From positions 5,911,547 through 5,975,546 of the forward strand of contig CM074193.1 in the NCBI GenBank assembly GCA_037179385.1: a DNA stretch of 64,000 bases, given 5' to 3'. The notes under the pieces are model-generated. The model was not told the DNA's origin. It made no database searches and saw nothing but the letters and a program-made list of their open reading frames with translations. Every line of letters starts with the position of its first letter. Position 1 is the stretch's first letter. The stretch is from Holothuria scabra. Taxonomy: Eukaryota > Echinodermata > Holothuroidea > Aspidochirotida > Holothuriidae. Positions 25,513-37,800 of this stretch are shown in pieces. Both the position numbers and the translations under genes were made by a program.

Positions 25513-25526
25513 TCAGAACTGTGTAG

Positions 25527-26739
25527 TATTTTAACCAGTTGGCATAAGGTAAATTACAAACGGAGTTTGATTAGGGACCAGACCTGAAAGGTGTTCCCTC
25601 AAGTCCCGTGTTCTGACGTTCTAAACATGCTTAATTACGGCATCATGGCGCCATGCGTATAGGCCCACTTCAAGTTGCTATGTAGCCTGCGTAGCGTCTA
25701 TGTGGCTGCAGCCCCCTTAAGACTGCCGCCCTCAGAGCCTGCCGGCGATGGTCAGAAATTCCTTTCACTGAGCCCAAAAGTTGATCGTCCTAATATTATG
25801 AGCATTCACCACAATTAGTCTATTCCTGAGGAAGTCGGTGCTCAACGACTAAAATCTTTGCAATGATGCTTTGAACACAAATATCGTTTAAACCAAATAA
25901 AACATAGGCTTAATACGTCCGTTAAAGCTTTTGATTTAGATGGAAGTCTTGACCATGGACAGCCTCTTCCAGGGGCGTCGATTTGATTTTCAAAGTGAGG
26001 GGGACATCTGGCCTAAAATTTTTCTCCTGTCCTGGTAAGGTGTCCACAGCTGCGTAGCTATACATTTTTGCAGGGGAGCGGGTGGGTAAGCATACAAATT
26101 TTACGATTTTTTAAGTGCGAAGACCACTGTACAAGGGAAGTAATTTTGATTCTGAGTTTCCTGTGAAGACATTTGAAAAGTTGGGGGGTCAGTGAAGAAT
26201 TTGTATATCCTGTTGGCAAATCTGAGATCGAGCGGCGGCCAAAAATAATTGTTGCTACATAATGCTATCCAACACCCATGAAATGAGGCTCTCCGACGAA
26301 ATTTTTTGAGTCAAGAGCTTACATTGGAGAAAATTTGGAATTTTATGAAAGAAAATTGATAAAAAATTACTGTAGGTACCGTTGTCCACTTGATGATGTG
26401 GTGTCACATGTAGCAAATTCCCAATTTTGTCACTTCCAGAGCTCGGAAAAGTTTACCAAATAATATAAATAAATAATGTATGTTTGATATGCAAGTGAAA
26501 AAAAAAAACATAAATGAGACTTCAAGCGCGCGGAGCGGGCGAAAATTTTGGGGTTTTGCAAAGTATTACGTTTAATTATTGATACAGAAATCGATCGTAA
26601 TCGGTAGAGCATATCTTTCATAACCTACATGTATAGTATGTTTGGTCGTACCTAACTTTTAAGTTTCGGACCACAAAAAGTGAGGGGACTTTTACGTTAG
26701 TGTCCCCTCCACTCATAAAAGTGGAGGACATGTCCCGGC
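25527..26739. other. Non-coding; element relic at 26047-26460
   Basis: A CAGCTGCGTAGCTA terminus at 26047 and the sequence up to about 26460 resemble the interior of 3085-3790. A CAGGGGCGTCGATTT end lies at about 25972. No gene is recognised; partner termini are not found. Confidence 0.45.
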
Positions 26740-26747
26740 CCCTGTCC

Positions 26748-28221
26748 CAGTGGCGGACCTAGGGATTTCGGTCAGAGGGGGCGAATATGGTCAGCAGGGG
26801 CGCTTCGAAGGAGTAAATACCCTGAGTCTCAGCACGATCGAAGCCACGGCTTTCAGACTTTCCATTTGATTTTCCACACCTGGTAGAAGACTTTCTATCA
26901 AAACATGTTTAAATTTTCTATCTTTGGGCCTCCGCAGGGGAAAATTCGGGAGGGGGGGGGGGCAAAATTCCCAAGAAAAGTTTGGGATCAAATGCCTCTC
27001 AGATCGCTGGAAATGGCATTTCGAAAGCCTATTTACCGCATATAAATAGGGGAAACACTGGGGGAATTGTTACGAGATGTTCATGTTAATTTTCTTCGTC
27101 TTTTTCTTTATTTTTCTTCTTTTTTTCAGGTTTTTTATTTTCCATGGGAGGGCAAGTCCCCCCTTTGCCCCTACCTGCGGACTCCCATGTTTCTATCCCT
27201 CTCTTTCACATTCTAGTATTGAGGCGGTCATTATATTTTGTGTTATTGTCAGGTCTCGGTTTAAGATTTTGATGTAATTTTGGGCTACTTTGAGAAGATT
27301 AAGATTAAACCTGCTAGAGCTAAATAGTAAGCAATTTTAGAAGGGAACAGAGTTCTGGAAATTAATCATCGTTCGGTCTATATTTTTGGCATCAGGAAAT
27401 CAAGATAAGTACACGAAGAAACATTAATTGACGTAATTTACATGTGACCACTCTGAAATAGCCATGCATTAATTAGGTACATTGAAAGAAATAGCTTAGA
27501 CAAAAGGTCTGCTTGGCTCTCTAGACACCGAACTATAATAAATAAAAGTAGCCTAAAGCTAGACGTATTAGATGCAATTTTCTGGCAAGTTGAGACCACG
27601 AAAGTACAGAAATAAGTATTTGCATGGGACTATCGTGCAGTGTCAGAAATAGCCTACATGAGAATGGTCACTTGAAGAAAAGTAAATGGAAACTGCTTAT
27701 TAAAACCCTTAATTATTACCACATAACAATTTATTTTATTTTAGCCTCAATTTTCTCTTCAAATGATTTTGAAAAATACTTTGGAAGCTATTTTGGTATC
27801 TTTATACACCCTTTTATTGTCTATATTGACAATTATCCCCGACAACAAGAGGGCTATTTGCGCTACAATTATTGTTGCGCCCTTTGAAACATCCTTTATT
27901 GGCCGGGAGGGTGAGCGGCAACATTCATCAGTGCAACATTCATTAGTGCGTATAAAGCATACGTTCGGCAAAACCCATCCCTATATTACAGAAGACCCTT
28001 TTCATCAGAATAAAATGCAGATAGTACAGTTACCTATTTGGTGGCTGTTTGAGCATTTTGTTAGCTCGACCTTGAAACAACACTTTAAATTTATATCTTT
28101 TGCCAATAATGGTGCAAGAGTAAAGTATGTTCAAAACCTAAAAAGGGCGCCGACAGACGATTTTGGTCCGTCGGGGGGGGGGGGGGAACCGCTCCCTGAC
28201 AATATGGCAGCTCCGCCACTG
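26748..28221. mobile_element. hAT-like non-autonomous transposon, 8-bp target duplication (7/8)
   Basis: It begins CAGTGGCGGACCT and ends AGCTCCGCCACTG. The flanks are CCCTGTCC (26740-26747) and CCCTGCCC (28222-28229). Poly-G runs occur near 26951-26962 and 28174-28186. No transposase frame is seen. Confidence 0.72.
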
Positions 28222-28887
28222 CCCTGCCCCCTCCCTTAATCGACACCATGGCCTCTTTCAACCACACAATACCATTGTCGAATAACATCGACCGTCGTGA
28301 CTTGGTGTACTGTTGTACATTGGTACAAGTGCTTGCCTGTCAAAAAAACGTTAACAACCTTGCTTCAACCAATCCACGTGGATTTGTGCAAATGAAGTTT
28401 CGGTAGGATTTCTACACAAGTTGAAATGATTTTGGCTCCAACGCCGGCAGACGTTGGTTTTTCGTAGCGATGAGCTGAACGAAAAGACTTCTTCCGCTCC
28501 TCGGGCTAGTTGCTGGTGTGCTGGCGCTACGTGCGTACTTAATCTAATAAGATACCCTTATTCCAGGGGTGGACAACCTACGGCCCGCCAATGATTTTTT
28601 GCGGCCCGCGAGATTTCTAAAAGAAAAGAAAAATATGAATCTATTTTACATCATAACAAACTGGCTATAGATTTGTTTCACTAACGACGCCCACCATTAT
28701 GGGAATCATCACTATCCAACTGTGACTTGTAAGCCCCTCGGAGTGGTAAACTTCATGCTTATGATAAGCTACTCATAAACTGATTTTGCACATTGGTGCA
28801 TGGAGTTACCACCATGATTGGTGTGACCTTCTTTGACGCAACGTAACTGCACAACTTCAATTTTAATTTGACGTCGACATTTAGGTT

Positions 28888-29816
28888 TACTTGAAGACTC
28901 GATCAGGTGACAAGCTCTTTAACCTTGGGAGACTGAAAGCCTCAACAAAGACTAGAGAATTATGTGTGAGAGAACCACTTTATGCCGATGATTCTGCTCT
29001 GGTTACCACAAATGCACATGACATCCAAGAAATTGTTGACCGCTTCCACACGGCATCCCGCTTGTTCGGCCTTAAGATAAATGTATCCAAGACAGAACTA
29101 CCCTATCAACCCCGACCAAATGGCTTGGGAGTATGTCCGGATGGGCTGGTCCTGTCAAGAATTGAGCACTTCAGCTATCTTGGTATTGTAATTTCCAATT
29201 CAAACTCACCTGACCGGGAGGTTGAACGACGAATTCAAGCGGCCAACAAAGCTTTCGGGGCCCTTTACAATCCTCTGCGGTCAAGACATGACATCAAGAG
29301 AGAAACCAAAGTTAAAGTGTATAATGCGCCAGCTCTACCAGCGCTTCTCTCTACTCAACAGAGTGCATGACTCTGTACCGTAGACACATCAAGAAACTGA
29401 CCGCGGCGCAGCTTCGCCATCTGCGTCAAATCATGGGTATTCGCTGGCACGACAGGGTGCCGGATGTTGCTGTGCTGGAAAGAGCCAATAGTACAGTTAG
29501 TGCAGAGGCATTAATCACAGCATCACAGCTTCGCTGAGCAGGGCATGTTTATCGCATGCCGGACACCAGGCTCTCAAAAGCAGTATTTTATGGACAGCTT
29601 GTCCAGGGATAAAGATCACAGGGCGGGCAGAAGCTCCGCTTTAAGGATGTGCTGAAGAGGCACATGAAGTGCTCTGGAATCAATTACAACAGTTGGGAAC
29701 AAGATGCCAGGGATAGAAGTGTCTGGAGAGAAGCAGCCATGAGGAAATCAAAGACAGCTATTGAAGAGAAACGCCGAAGAGACTATGATCATCAATCATC
29801 AACTGAGACATTGTTT
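28888..29816 (+). pseudogene. Non-LTR reverse transcriptase remnant
   Basis: The frame from 28888 reads GDKLFNLGRLKASTKTRE, then YADDS (RT catalytic box, about 28981), FGLKINVSKTE, and FSYLGIVIS. It continues to about 29365, where a frameshift occurs. The next frame continues with [47 protein letters not shown] and [15 protein letters not shown]. That succession is the C-terminal part of LINE proteins common in cnidarians and echinoderms. TGA at 29535-29537 and TAA at 29610-29612 interrupt the second frame, each explicable by one substitution. It is dead and lies inside the hAT at 28564-34712. Confidence 0.82.
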
Positions 29817-29829
29817 GTCAACAACTGGG

Positions 29830-31318
29830 TCCGCTTGTCATTCTTGCGGACGACTCTGCCGTTCGCAGCATGCCCAGACGGTTCCACATTCGAACTTACC
29901 GTATCGTCGTCTGACGTGTATCGTCATCTGACGCGAGTATAACGCAACAAAAATGGCTGTTTACTACTTTCTCCCTCCCTACAGAAAATAACATATCTTA
30001 CACTAGCACAGCCTTGTAAACTCACTACTCTGCGCAAGTACACATGTGTAACGACAAAAGACTTTTCATGCAATTCAGCACGATACATAATAAATCTAGG
30101 TGTTGTGGGTTTCACTGGCTTTTGCATGTATTGTTGTGATCTCTTTACGTTGTGCGGTATGCGATAGTACTACAATTAACTGGGGGGAGTAAGATACCCG
30201 ACTAGATCTGCGTTTAGCTCTGACTGGCTTAGAAAAATTGATGAGTCATGATGGCAATTCCGCATCATATCGAAAAGTTTCGATCAAAAGCCTCCCAAAT
30301 GCGTCACAGTGTGCGGGCACATGTTTCATTTTTAGGTTTTCGCTTTGTGTACTATTCGGGGTTGTGTTTAAAGGTCTGGCTAAACTGGATTTGTGATGTT
30401 CATACTATTGCATATCTAAAGAATGCTTTTTTGACTAGGCACACCCCTTTCTTTTGTCGTAAATCATTATTTTATGGGATTTGATGTCTATGGGCTAAAA
30501 ACGTTTTTATCCCAATTTTTCATAATTTAGAGGATTAACACTTCTAGCCACAAATATATTGACACGGCTAAACGCGTTTCTGGGAGCTGCATGTCACAGG
30601 TAACAGGAGGAGAAGAATTGGTTTTATTTGGATCTATATTTTTGTCGTAAAACGCGTGAAGTAAAGGCATAAAATGGCCCAATATTTTGGGGAAGTTCCC
30701 TAAATTATGACGTCACAAAACTTTGAAATAGTCAAAAATCATGTATTCCGAATGAAAATCGACATTTCATGAGTTATTCTCACCTTGAGATATCATTCCA
30801 AAGCATAATCGAGCCAGCTTACCTTAATTAGAACATTTAAAAAAAATTGAAATAGAATGAGCAAATGATCGTTTTTGTACAAAACATTTCGATATGTGTG
30901 GATCGTCCTGTCATGAGGCCGGCCTGGCGGCTCGCCTGCGGTTTGCAGGACTTAACTCTCCTTGCGTTGCAGTCAACATCATTATCAGTTAGTATAGCTA
31001 GTACAGTTCGTCTGTCAGTGTAACCATAGAACGAGGGGTCTATTTCCCTCCTTACACAAAAAGTGACAATCTTTACGTCTGTAAATATAATCATGGGGCG
31101 ATACCCCCCTTGTTTTGCAAAACTAGAGGTGCATGCTGATAGAAATTATAATTATTGCCATATGGTACCAGGGTTGTCGTGAAATTAATCGACATGATAT
31201 AAGTTTTGATGGGTCTCTACAATTAACTAAAGCACAAACTTAGCTGTGAAATTCCGAATTTCCAGTGAATTTACTTGAACTTAGCAGTAGAGCCTAGTCG
31301 CAAACTAGAACCATAGGC
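29830..31318. other. Non-coding interior of the hAT element
   Basis: No gene is recognised. A TATGACGTCA-like site occurs near 30707. The open frames are short and without recognisable motifs. Confidence 0.4.
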
Positions 31319-34110
31319 GTACATAACATAACATATAACATAACAGGTTAAAGGGCAGAGGAGGGCTGTAAAGGCCCCATAAGATGCCCTGTAATCCAAA
31401 AACCCTCCAAAACAAAGCAAACCACCAACACCTAAAGAGCCCAGAAAGATTAGATTCTACCACAGCCATGGAAAAACTTGTCAATATTAACCTTAAAACG
31501 GTGCACTGATGTGGAGTTAACAACCCACTCAGGCAGGCTATTCCACTCACTAACAACCCTATGAGAGAAACTGAACTTCCTAATGTCAAGTCTAGCAAAA
31601 GACTTTTCAAGCTTTTTGCAATGGCCTCTAACCCGAGGATTACTCTGGACCTTTAAATAACTGCAAGCTAACAAAGGATTCCCTTCAGATAGAAATTTGT
31701 ATACCTGGAGCATGTCCCCCCTAATCCTTCTCAGCTCCAAAGTGGTAAGCCCAAGCAGCTTAAGCCTTTGGGAATAAGGTAGATTTTTAACCTCAGGTAT
31801 GAGTCGGGTAGCTCTCTTCTGAACTTGCTCTAAAAGCAATTTGTCCTTTTCAAAGAAGGGACTCCAGGCCTGTGCAGCATAGTCGAGATGGGGTCGAACC
31901 AGCTGCTCATACAAATTTAGCACAATTTCTTTACTAAAACTCTTAAAATTCCTCCTGATCAACCCAAGCACCCTATTTGCCCTTGCAGCAGTAGCTGCAC
32001 ACTGCCTAGATGACTTTAAATCTCCTGTAATAACTACACCAAGGTCTTTCTCAGAAGTCACTTTGTTCAAATTAGTACCATTCATAGTATAATCATGGTG
32101 GGGATTCTTAGAACCAAAGTGGAGGACTTTGCACTTATCAGCATTAAAAGACACTTGCCAAGTCTGAGACCATGAAAATAACCTATCCAGATCTTTCTGA
32201 AGCAATAAAGAATCATCCTTTCCTCCAACCTTCCTATAGAGCTTTGTATCATCAGCAAACTTACTTATACTGGAAGTGATAGAGCTATCAATATCATTTA
32301 TGAAAATTAAGAAAAGAAGTGGGCCAAGAACAGAACCTTGTGGTACACCACTTGAGACTTCTTTCCAGGAAGAAAAATTTCCATTGACAACAACTCTCTG
32401 AGACCTACCATTGAGCCACGAATTGATCCACTGAGCGCACTTGCCTATGATGCCTAACCTATGCAATTTTACCATGAGTCTACCTAGAGGTACTTTGTCA
32501 AAAGCTTTTTGGAAGTCAAGATAAATGACGTCCACACTGGAACCTGAATCGAGAGACAAAGAAACATCCTCAAGAAAGCTTAGCAAATTTGTAACACAAG
32601 ATCTACTGGGTAGGAAACCATGCTGAGTTAGATTGAGTAACCCATTATCTAAGAGATGCTTTAGCAAACAGTCCTTGATTAAGGATTCCATAATTTTGCA
32701 CACAACACTAGTTAAACTGACTGGCCTGTTATTACAAGGTGAACTCCGACCCCCCCTTTTTAAAAATTGGAGTGACATTAGCAACCCGCCAGTCAGTAGG
32801 AACAAAATTTGAGTCAAGACATTTCTGAAAAATAATTGATAGTGGAACTGATAAAACCTCAGAGCATTCATGAAGGATGGCGGGATGGATCCCATCTGGC
32901 CCAGGAGCCTTACTTGTCTTCAAACTCTTTAATTTTTTTCAGAACCAGCTCCTCAGAGAACACAATGTCACTCATTGAAGAAGGAATATCAGAACCCCTA
33001 CAAATCCCCATGACAGATGACTCCTTGGTAAAAACAGATGCAAAATAATCATTTAACAAATTAGCCATATCCTGATGATCACTAACTAATGAACCATTCA
33101 CATCATGAGGTGGCCCAACCCCCTCCTTAACATGCTGCTTAGACCTAACATAGGCATGGAAAGATTTTGGGTTAATCTTAACCTCACTGGCCAACTTTTT
33201 TTCAAACCTAGCTTTCGTGTCCTTAACCAAATTTTTAACTAAGACCTCTTGACTCTTGTAGGCACTTAAGTCATCAGAATCCTTGCTGGCCTTATAACGT
33301 CGCCAACACTTACGTTTCTTCCTAGTTGCCCTGAGTACCTCCCTAGAAATCCAAATAGGCCTACTTTTCACCCGAGCCTTCTTGAGTGGTATACATAACT
33401 TCGTAATATCAGAAACAGTACTGCTGAAAAATTTCCAAGCTTCAGCAGGACCTAAATGAGACAAATGTGCAACCCAATCTATGCTAAGCTCCTCTTTTGA
33501 ATGACTAAAATTAGCTCTACTGAAACAACAAATGTCAAAACTAATAAGGTCATGGTCACTACATCCAACCTTACCACCACTCCTCAAATTTCTGACCAGA
33601 TTTTCATCAGTACTTAACACCAAATCTAAACAATTATCCTCACGAGTGGGAAACAGAACATGCTGAGTGAGGAAACAATCAGACACCGCCCCAAGAAACT
33701 CCCTCCCATGTGGCCCGCTAGTGCATAAATGCCAATCAATATCAGGAAAGTTGAAATCCCCAAACACAACCGCCCTCTTAGAAGAAAGATTCTTCAAACT
33801 TTGAAGCAAATTCTGATTATTATCAGCACCAGAGTTAGGTGAACGGTAAATGATGCCAACAACCAAAGGAGTACCCCCATTGATTGGACTAAGTTCACAA
33901 AACAAGCAGTTAGCAAAACCAGTAGAAAACTTGTCAGTGACTTCAACACAATTTATGCTGTCCTTAACATACAGCAAGACCCATCCACCTCTACCACCAA
34001 CAGTATCAACCCTATCCTGCCTATAAGTTTTATACCCTGGAACCTGAATTTCAGAATTACTAATATCACTATGGAGCCAACTTTCGAGGCGGTACAGGGG
34101 AAGACTCCCA
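31319..34110 (-). mobile_element. CR1-like LINE: apurinic endonuclease plus reverse transcriptase, nearly intact
   Basis: On the minus strand an exonuclease-endonuclease-phosphatase domain comes first: ESWLHSDISNSE, GGWVLLYVKD, VVFGDFNFPDIDWHL, and the catalytic CSDHDLI near 33560. The reverse transcriptase follows: TSKAPGPDGIHP, PIFKKGG, RPVSLTSVVCKIME, YLDFQKAFDKVP (motif A), GVPQGSVLGPLLFLIFIND (motif B), KFADDTKL (motif C) and a C-terminal LDYAAQAWSP..LLEQVQKRATRL. The frame is broken only twice. One T is extra in GAGTTTGAAGAC near 32925, and one G is extra in a run of seven G (32750-32756). The stop is near 31450, and a short (ATGTT)n-like tail ends at about 31319, as CR1/L2 LINEs end. 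The 5' boundary is unclear: endonuclease homology fades upstream of 34100, and sequence to about 34360 may belong to it. Confidence 0.9.
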
Positions 34111-34441
34111 AAAAATTGTGAGGTCGAAATTCCGGGTAGGAAGAGACAAACAATTGGGCACAGAACAGGTGTTTTCCCGGCAGAGATGAAATATATCGGT
34201 GACATCATTGCCCAAATTTTCTACCGAGTTTTTTTTTATCAAATTCTCGAAAAATGTGCTAAACGTTTCCCGCGCACCGGTGGTTCGGTGGTCTAATGAT
34301 TTTAAGGGGCCTGAACTGCAACGAAGTTTGGGCAAAAATGTTCTATCTACAAACTCCATATGATTGATATCCCTGATTAGTAGGGCTACTATAGCAGCTA
34401 CTATTTAATACGGCGTTGTTACTGAGGTGCTAACATTAAAC

Positions 34442-34476
34442 CATGGAAGTACTACCTCGGAGGTAGTACTTCCATG
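34442..34476. repeat. Perfect 17-bp inverted repeat with 1-nt spacer
   Basis: CATGGAAGTACTACCTC, then G, then its exact reverse complement. It can form a near-perfect cruciform or hairpin and lies between the CR1 and the right end of the hAT element. Confidence 0.85.
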
Positions 34477-34776
34477 ATTGAACAGTACCCTTGATCTTGA
34501 AATGACAACATCTTAATCCAAGATCAACATTACTTAACAACATTACTCTATTGAAATTTTAGTTTGTTGTGCCTAAAGATTTATATTGCTTCATAGTCCT
34601 CAGAGTTTCCAGAAGGTTTGATATCAACAACATGTGGTTGGTTAAGTGAGGCCCAATCAATTTTTCATTTCTCAAATCCGGCCCGTTCAATCAAAAAGGT
34701 TGCCCACCCCTGCCTAATTAGTCAATTACTGTTTGTTTTTCTCTGATGATTTGTGTACTCTTGGCGTTCCATAACA

Positions 34777-34789
34777 TTCTAGAACTTTC
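34777..34789 (+). promoter_or_regulatory. Heat shock element upstream of CCT8
   Basis: TTCTAGAACTTTC is a perfect three-unit HSF site (TTCnnGAAnnTTC), 46 bp before the CCT8 start codon. A looser TTCC lies just upstream. HSF1 control of CCT subunit genes is known in other animals; action here is inferred from the motif and its place. Confidence 0.65.
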
Positions 34790-34834
34790 TCACATGTTCA
34801 TATATATGTACATACAAACTGCAATACAATCACC

Positions 34835-37800
34835 ATGGCTATGAGAGTACCGAACGCCCCGGGATTTGCTTCCATGCTCAAAGATGGAGCTAAGGTATTA
34901 CAGTGTTCTTCCATTATTTAATCTACATAAGGAAGATTGTCTACCTAAAAATTATAAGGTCGATGCGAGCCTCGCATTATGGCAAATTTGGCACACGTGC
35001 ATGCTCACTTGTCTCCATAGCCTAGCTAGGATAGGCCTAGTCTACACAAATTCTTTGTTAGGCTGAGGCCTTACGTACGGCTAACGTTGGACCTAGCGTT
35101 AGGCTAGGCCTTACGTAATGTTAGGCGGCCAGGCCTAGTCTGCATCGTCGTACTGTCGTGCTCGTAGTCGTAACCCACAGGTCGTCCCGAAGCACAGGCG
35201 CCCTGTACGTTGGTTCATACATACCACACGCTATATATATAAAACACGGAAATGTTAGCCATGCCACACCAGGCGCCAAAAATGAAAATGAAATTTTTGA
35301 CATAGGCCTAATTACTCACACTATTTTTTAACAAATGTTTAGGCCTATCTGGTAAAACTTTCCGTCATTACTTAGGCTAGGTACCACAAGGTAGCCCTCT
35401 TACCCAAATTTCTTCATGAATTGCTGAAAAATCTGCACATTTCTACTTCAGTGACAAGTTTCCGTTGCTGGTTGATGAATGCTGCTGAGAGTTACAACTC
35501 AGCACTGCCACACTTTTCAGTAAATATCCTTCTAATATATTCACTAGGCCTAGCCTACAGTTCACCAAAATATCAATTTCATAGTTAAAATAATTATTAA
35601 TGTTATATATTTAAAATTTGCAGAATTTTTATTAATAGTTGTAGACAATTACGATATTGACAAATGTTGAATATTAATTACCAATTAAAACTGATCAACT
35701 CCCAAAGAAGTGGAAGTGTTATTGTTTTCTTTAGCAGCTGGGGCTGTTGTTGTAACACTTCCACTTCTTTGGGAGTTGAGTAATGTCAAAAATTTCATTT
35801 TCATTTTTGGAGCCTGGTGTGGCGTGACTTACCTTTCCGTGTTATATGTATAGTGTGTGGTATATCTGAACCAACGTACAGGGCGCCTGTGTCCTGAAGC
35901 AGGCCAAGTCGTCCCCAAGCCAAGTCGTCCCCAAACCAACTCGCCCCCAAGCCAACTCGTCCCCAAGCAAAGTCGCCCCCAAATGTTTTTATTTTGTAGA
36001 CAAAGAATGTAGGGCCCTAATTAGGTATCCGTACCCACAGTTTTTTGGTTACAACGTTGTTACCTCAGCTTGGTAATGAGGTTGAAGGCCCTGTTCTCTC
36101 ACCCCAAACTGTACCAATTCTCCTTGCCTTCTTACTGAGGCCCCTCCTATAATTGTCTGAAATTCATCCTCATCCAGGCACAATCTCAGTTAATTGATTC
36201 AGGGTGAGTAAAGAAAAACTCAATTTATATAATCAAAACACTCTGAGTACCATTCATGCTGGGTAATATAAGCTTTGGCTCACTGCATTGTTTGAACTAG
36301 CTGTCAATCAAAGAACTGAGCCAATTAAGATTTTTGGTACTCAGGTACCAAAGTTGTAGTTTGGGGTGAGAGGTTTGGCCCTTCAAGCCTGGGTTATGTA
36401 GGCATAGTAAACATGGTGAGGGTTAGGTACTTGAAGTAATACTGGGTTAGGGTATATAGTTTAGGGTTACATGCATATGTGCCACTTCCGGTTAGAGAAA
36501 CTCAATAAGGCCTAGTACATATTGTATGCTGAACCAATTATTTCTGTAATAATAACAGTATTTGACCAGACATATTGTCAGTGGCATCACCAGACTTTTC
36601 ATTCTGGGGGGCCACTGGGGGGTCACAACGGTTCTATGAGGGGGTGAGGGCATTGCTAGACTCAACTCATGGTGCTTTAGGGGCCACCCAAGCGCGAAGC
36701 ACAGTCTTAACGGGTAGGGTCCAGGGGCCAGCTGTATGGCCCCTGTTAGGTTCCAGGGGGAAAAGCCCCCAGAAGCTGCTGGGTTTTTTTGGGTAACTTT
36801 AGGTAGGCTAAGACTCTCAATAACAATCTACTGCTTCAACTACAAAGAGCTTATCCAGCTGACATTTTGAAAAATGGGTAGATGATCTATAGAGAAAGAA
36901 GTTGATGGGCACTTCAATGTGAGTCTTGGTGGAGGTCCAGGGAGCAAAGAACCTGAAAGCTCCTGGATTTTTGGCGTGTTTGTAAGCTTTTAAAGTTGTT
37001 TTTTAAGGATTGTCTTTACACTGGTCTAAAAATTACTTACAGGGCAATTTCAAGTAAAATTTTACTTTTGGTAACAACACTGGTGAAACTAATGAAACAG
37101 GACAGACTACTGTACTACCTTACTTCAAGTTGAAGTGACTTCATCTCCCCTTATTTAGATTACAGCATGTGCATTGTTCTTAAGTGGTAGTTTATGGTAG
37201 GACCTAGAGCTATTCTTTGTGTTGATTAGTGTACTATTTGCAAAGTACATGATTCCATGTCTTGAACAAGGAAATGCCTTACCAGCATACCTGAATTTTG
37301 CAATTAAAACTTCAACAAATTTTTCCATTTTCAGCATTTTTCCGGCCTTGAGGAAGCAATCTATAGGAACATTGGTGCATGCAAGGAGCTTGCTGAGACT
37401 ACAAGATCAGCGTATGGACCCAATGGGATGAACAAAATGGTCATTAATCACATTGATAAACTGTTTGTAACAAATGATGCAGCAACAATTCTGAGAGAGT
37501 TGGAGGTACGTATGGGCTGTGTGTGTCAGGAAACAAAAAAGTTAGGTCTTGCGAGTTCTAAAATTAATCTAATTTTTATCTCAATACATAACATGTATTG
37601 AGATATTGTCACACTAGCTGGTCAGTAACTATAGCTGAAATTGCCTAAAACTTCCTTATTTTGTGGCATTTTATAACCTTATCTTCACAGTAAGTACTGT
37701 CGACGTTTGGGAATCAAATGTTGTGTACAGGATGTGAACATGTTGATTTTGTTGGAATATTTTGGCTAATTTAGTGGGCAGATGCTAGTGAAATCCATTT

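Larger units (their letters stand above)
28564..34712. mobile_element. Long hAT (Charlie-like) element containing two LINE copies
   Basis: The left end CAGGGGTGGACAACCT, followed by ACGGCCCGCC, pairs with the right end AGGTTGCCCACCCCTG; 15 of 16 bases are inverted matches. Subterminal GGCCCG boxes on both sides are typical of Charlie-like hAT elements. The flanks CCTTATTC and CCTAATTA agree at 6 of 8 positions. The 6.1 kb span includes the RT remnant at 28888-29816 and the CR1 at 31319-34110, so the original element was shorter. No transposase is seen. Confidence 0.6.

Noticed and set aside
35121..35303. Minus-strand open frame in CCT8 intron 1
   Set aside because: It lies in the arm of the inverted repeat; the partner arm has a stop in the equivalent frame, so no coding constraint is visible.
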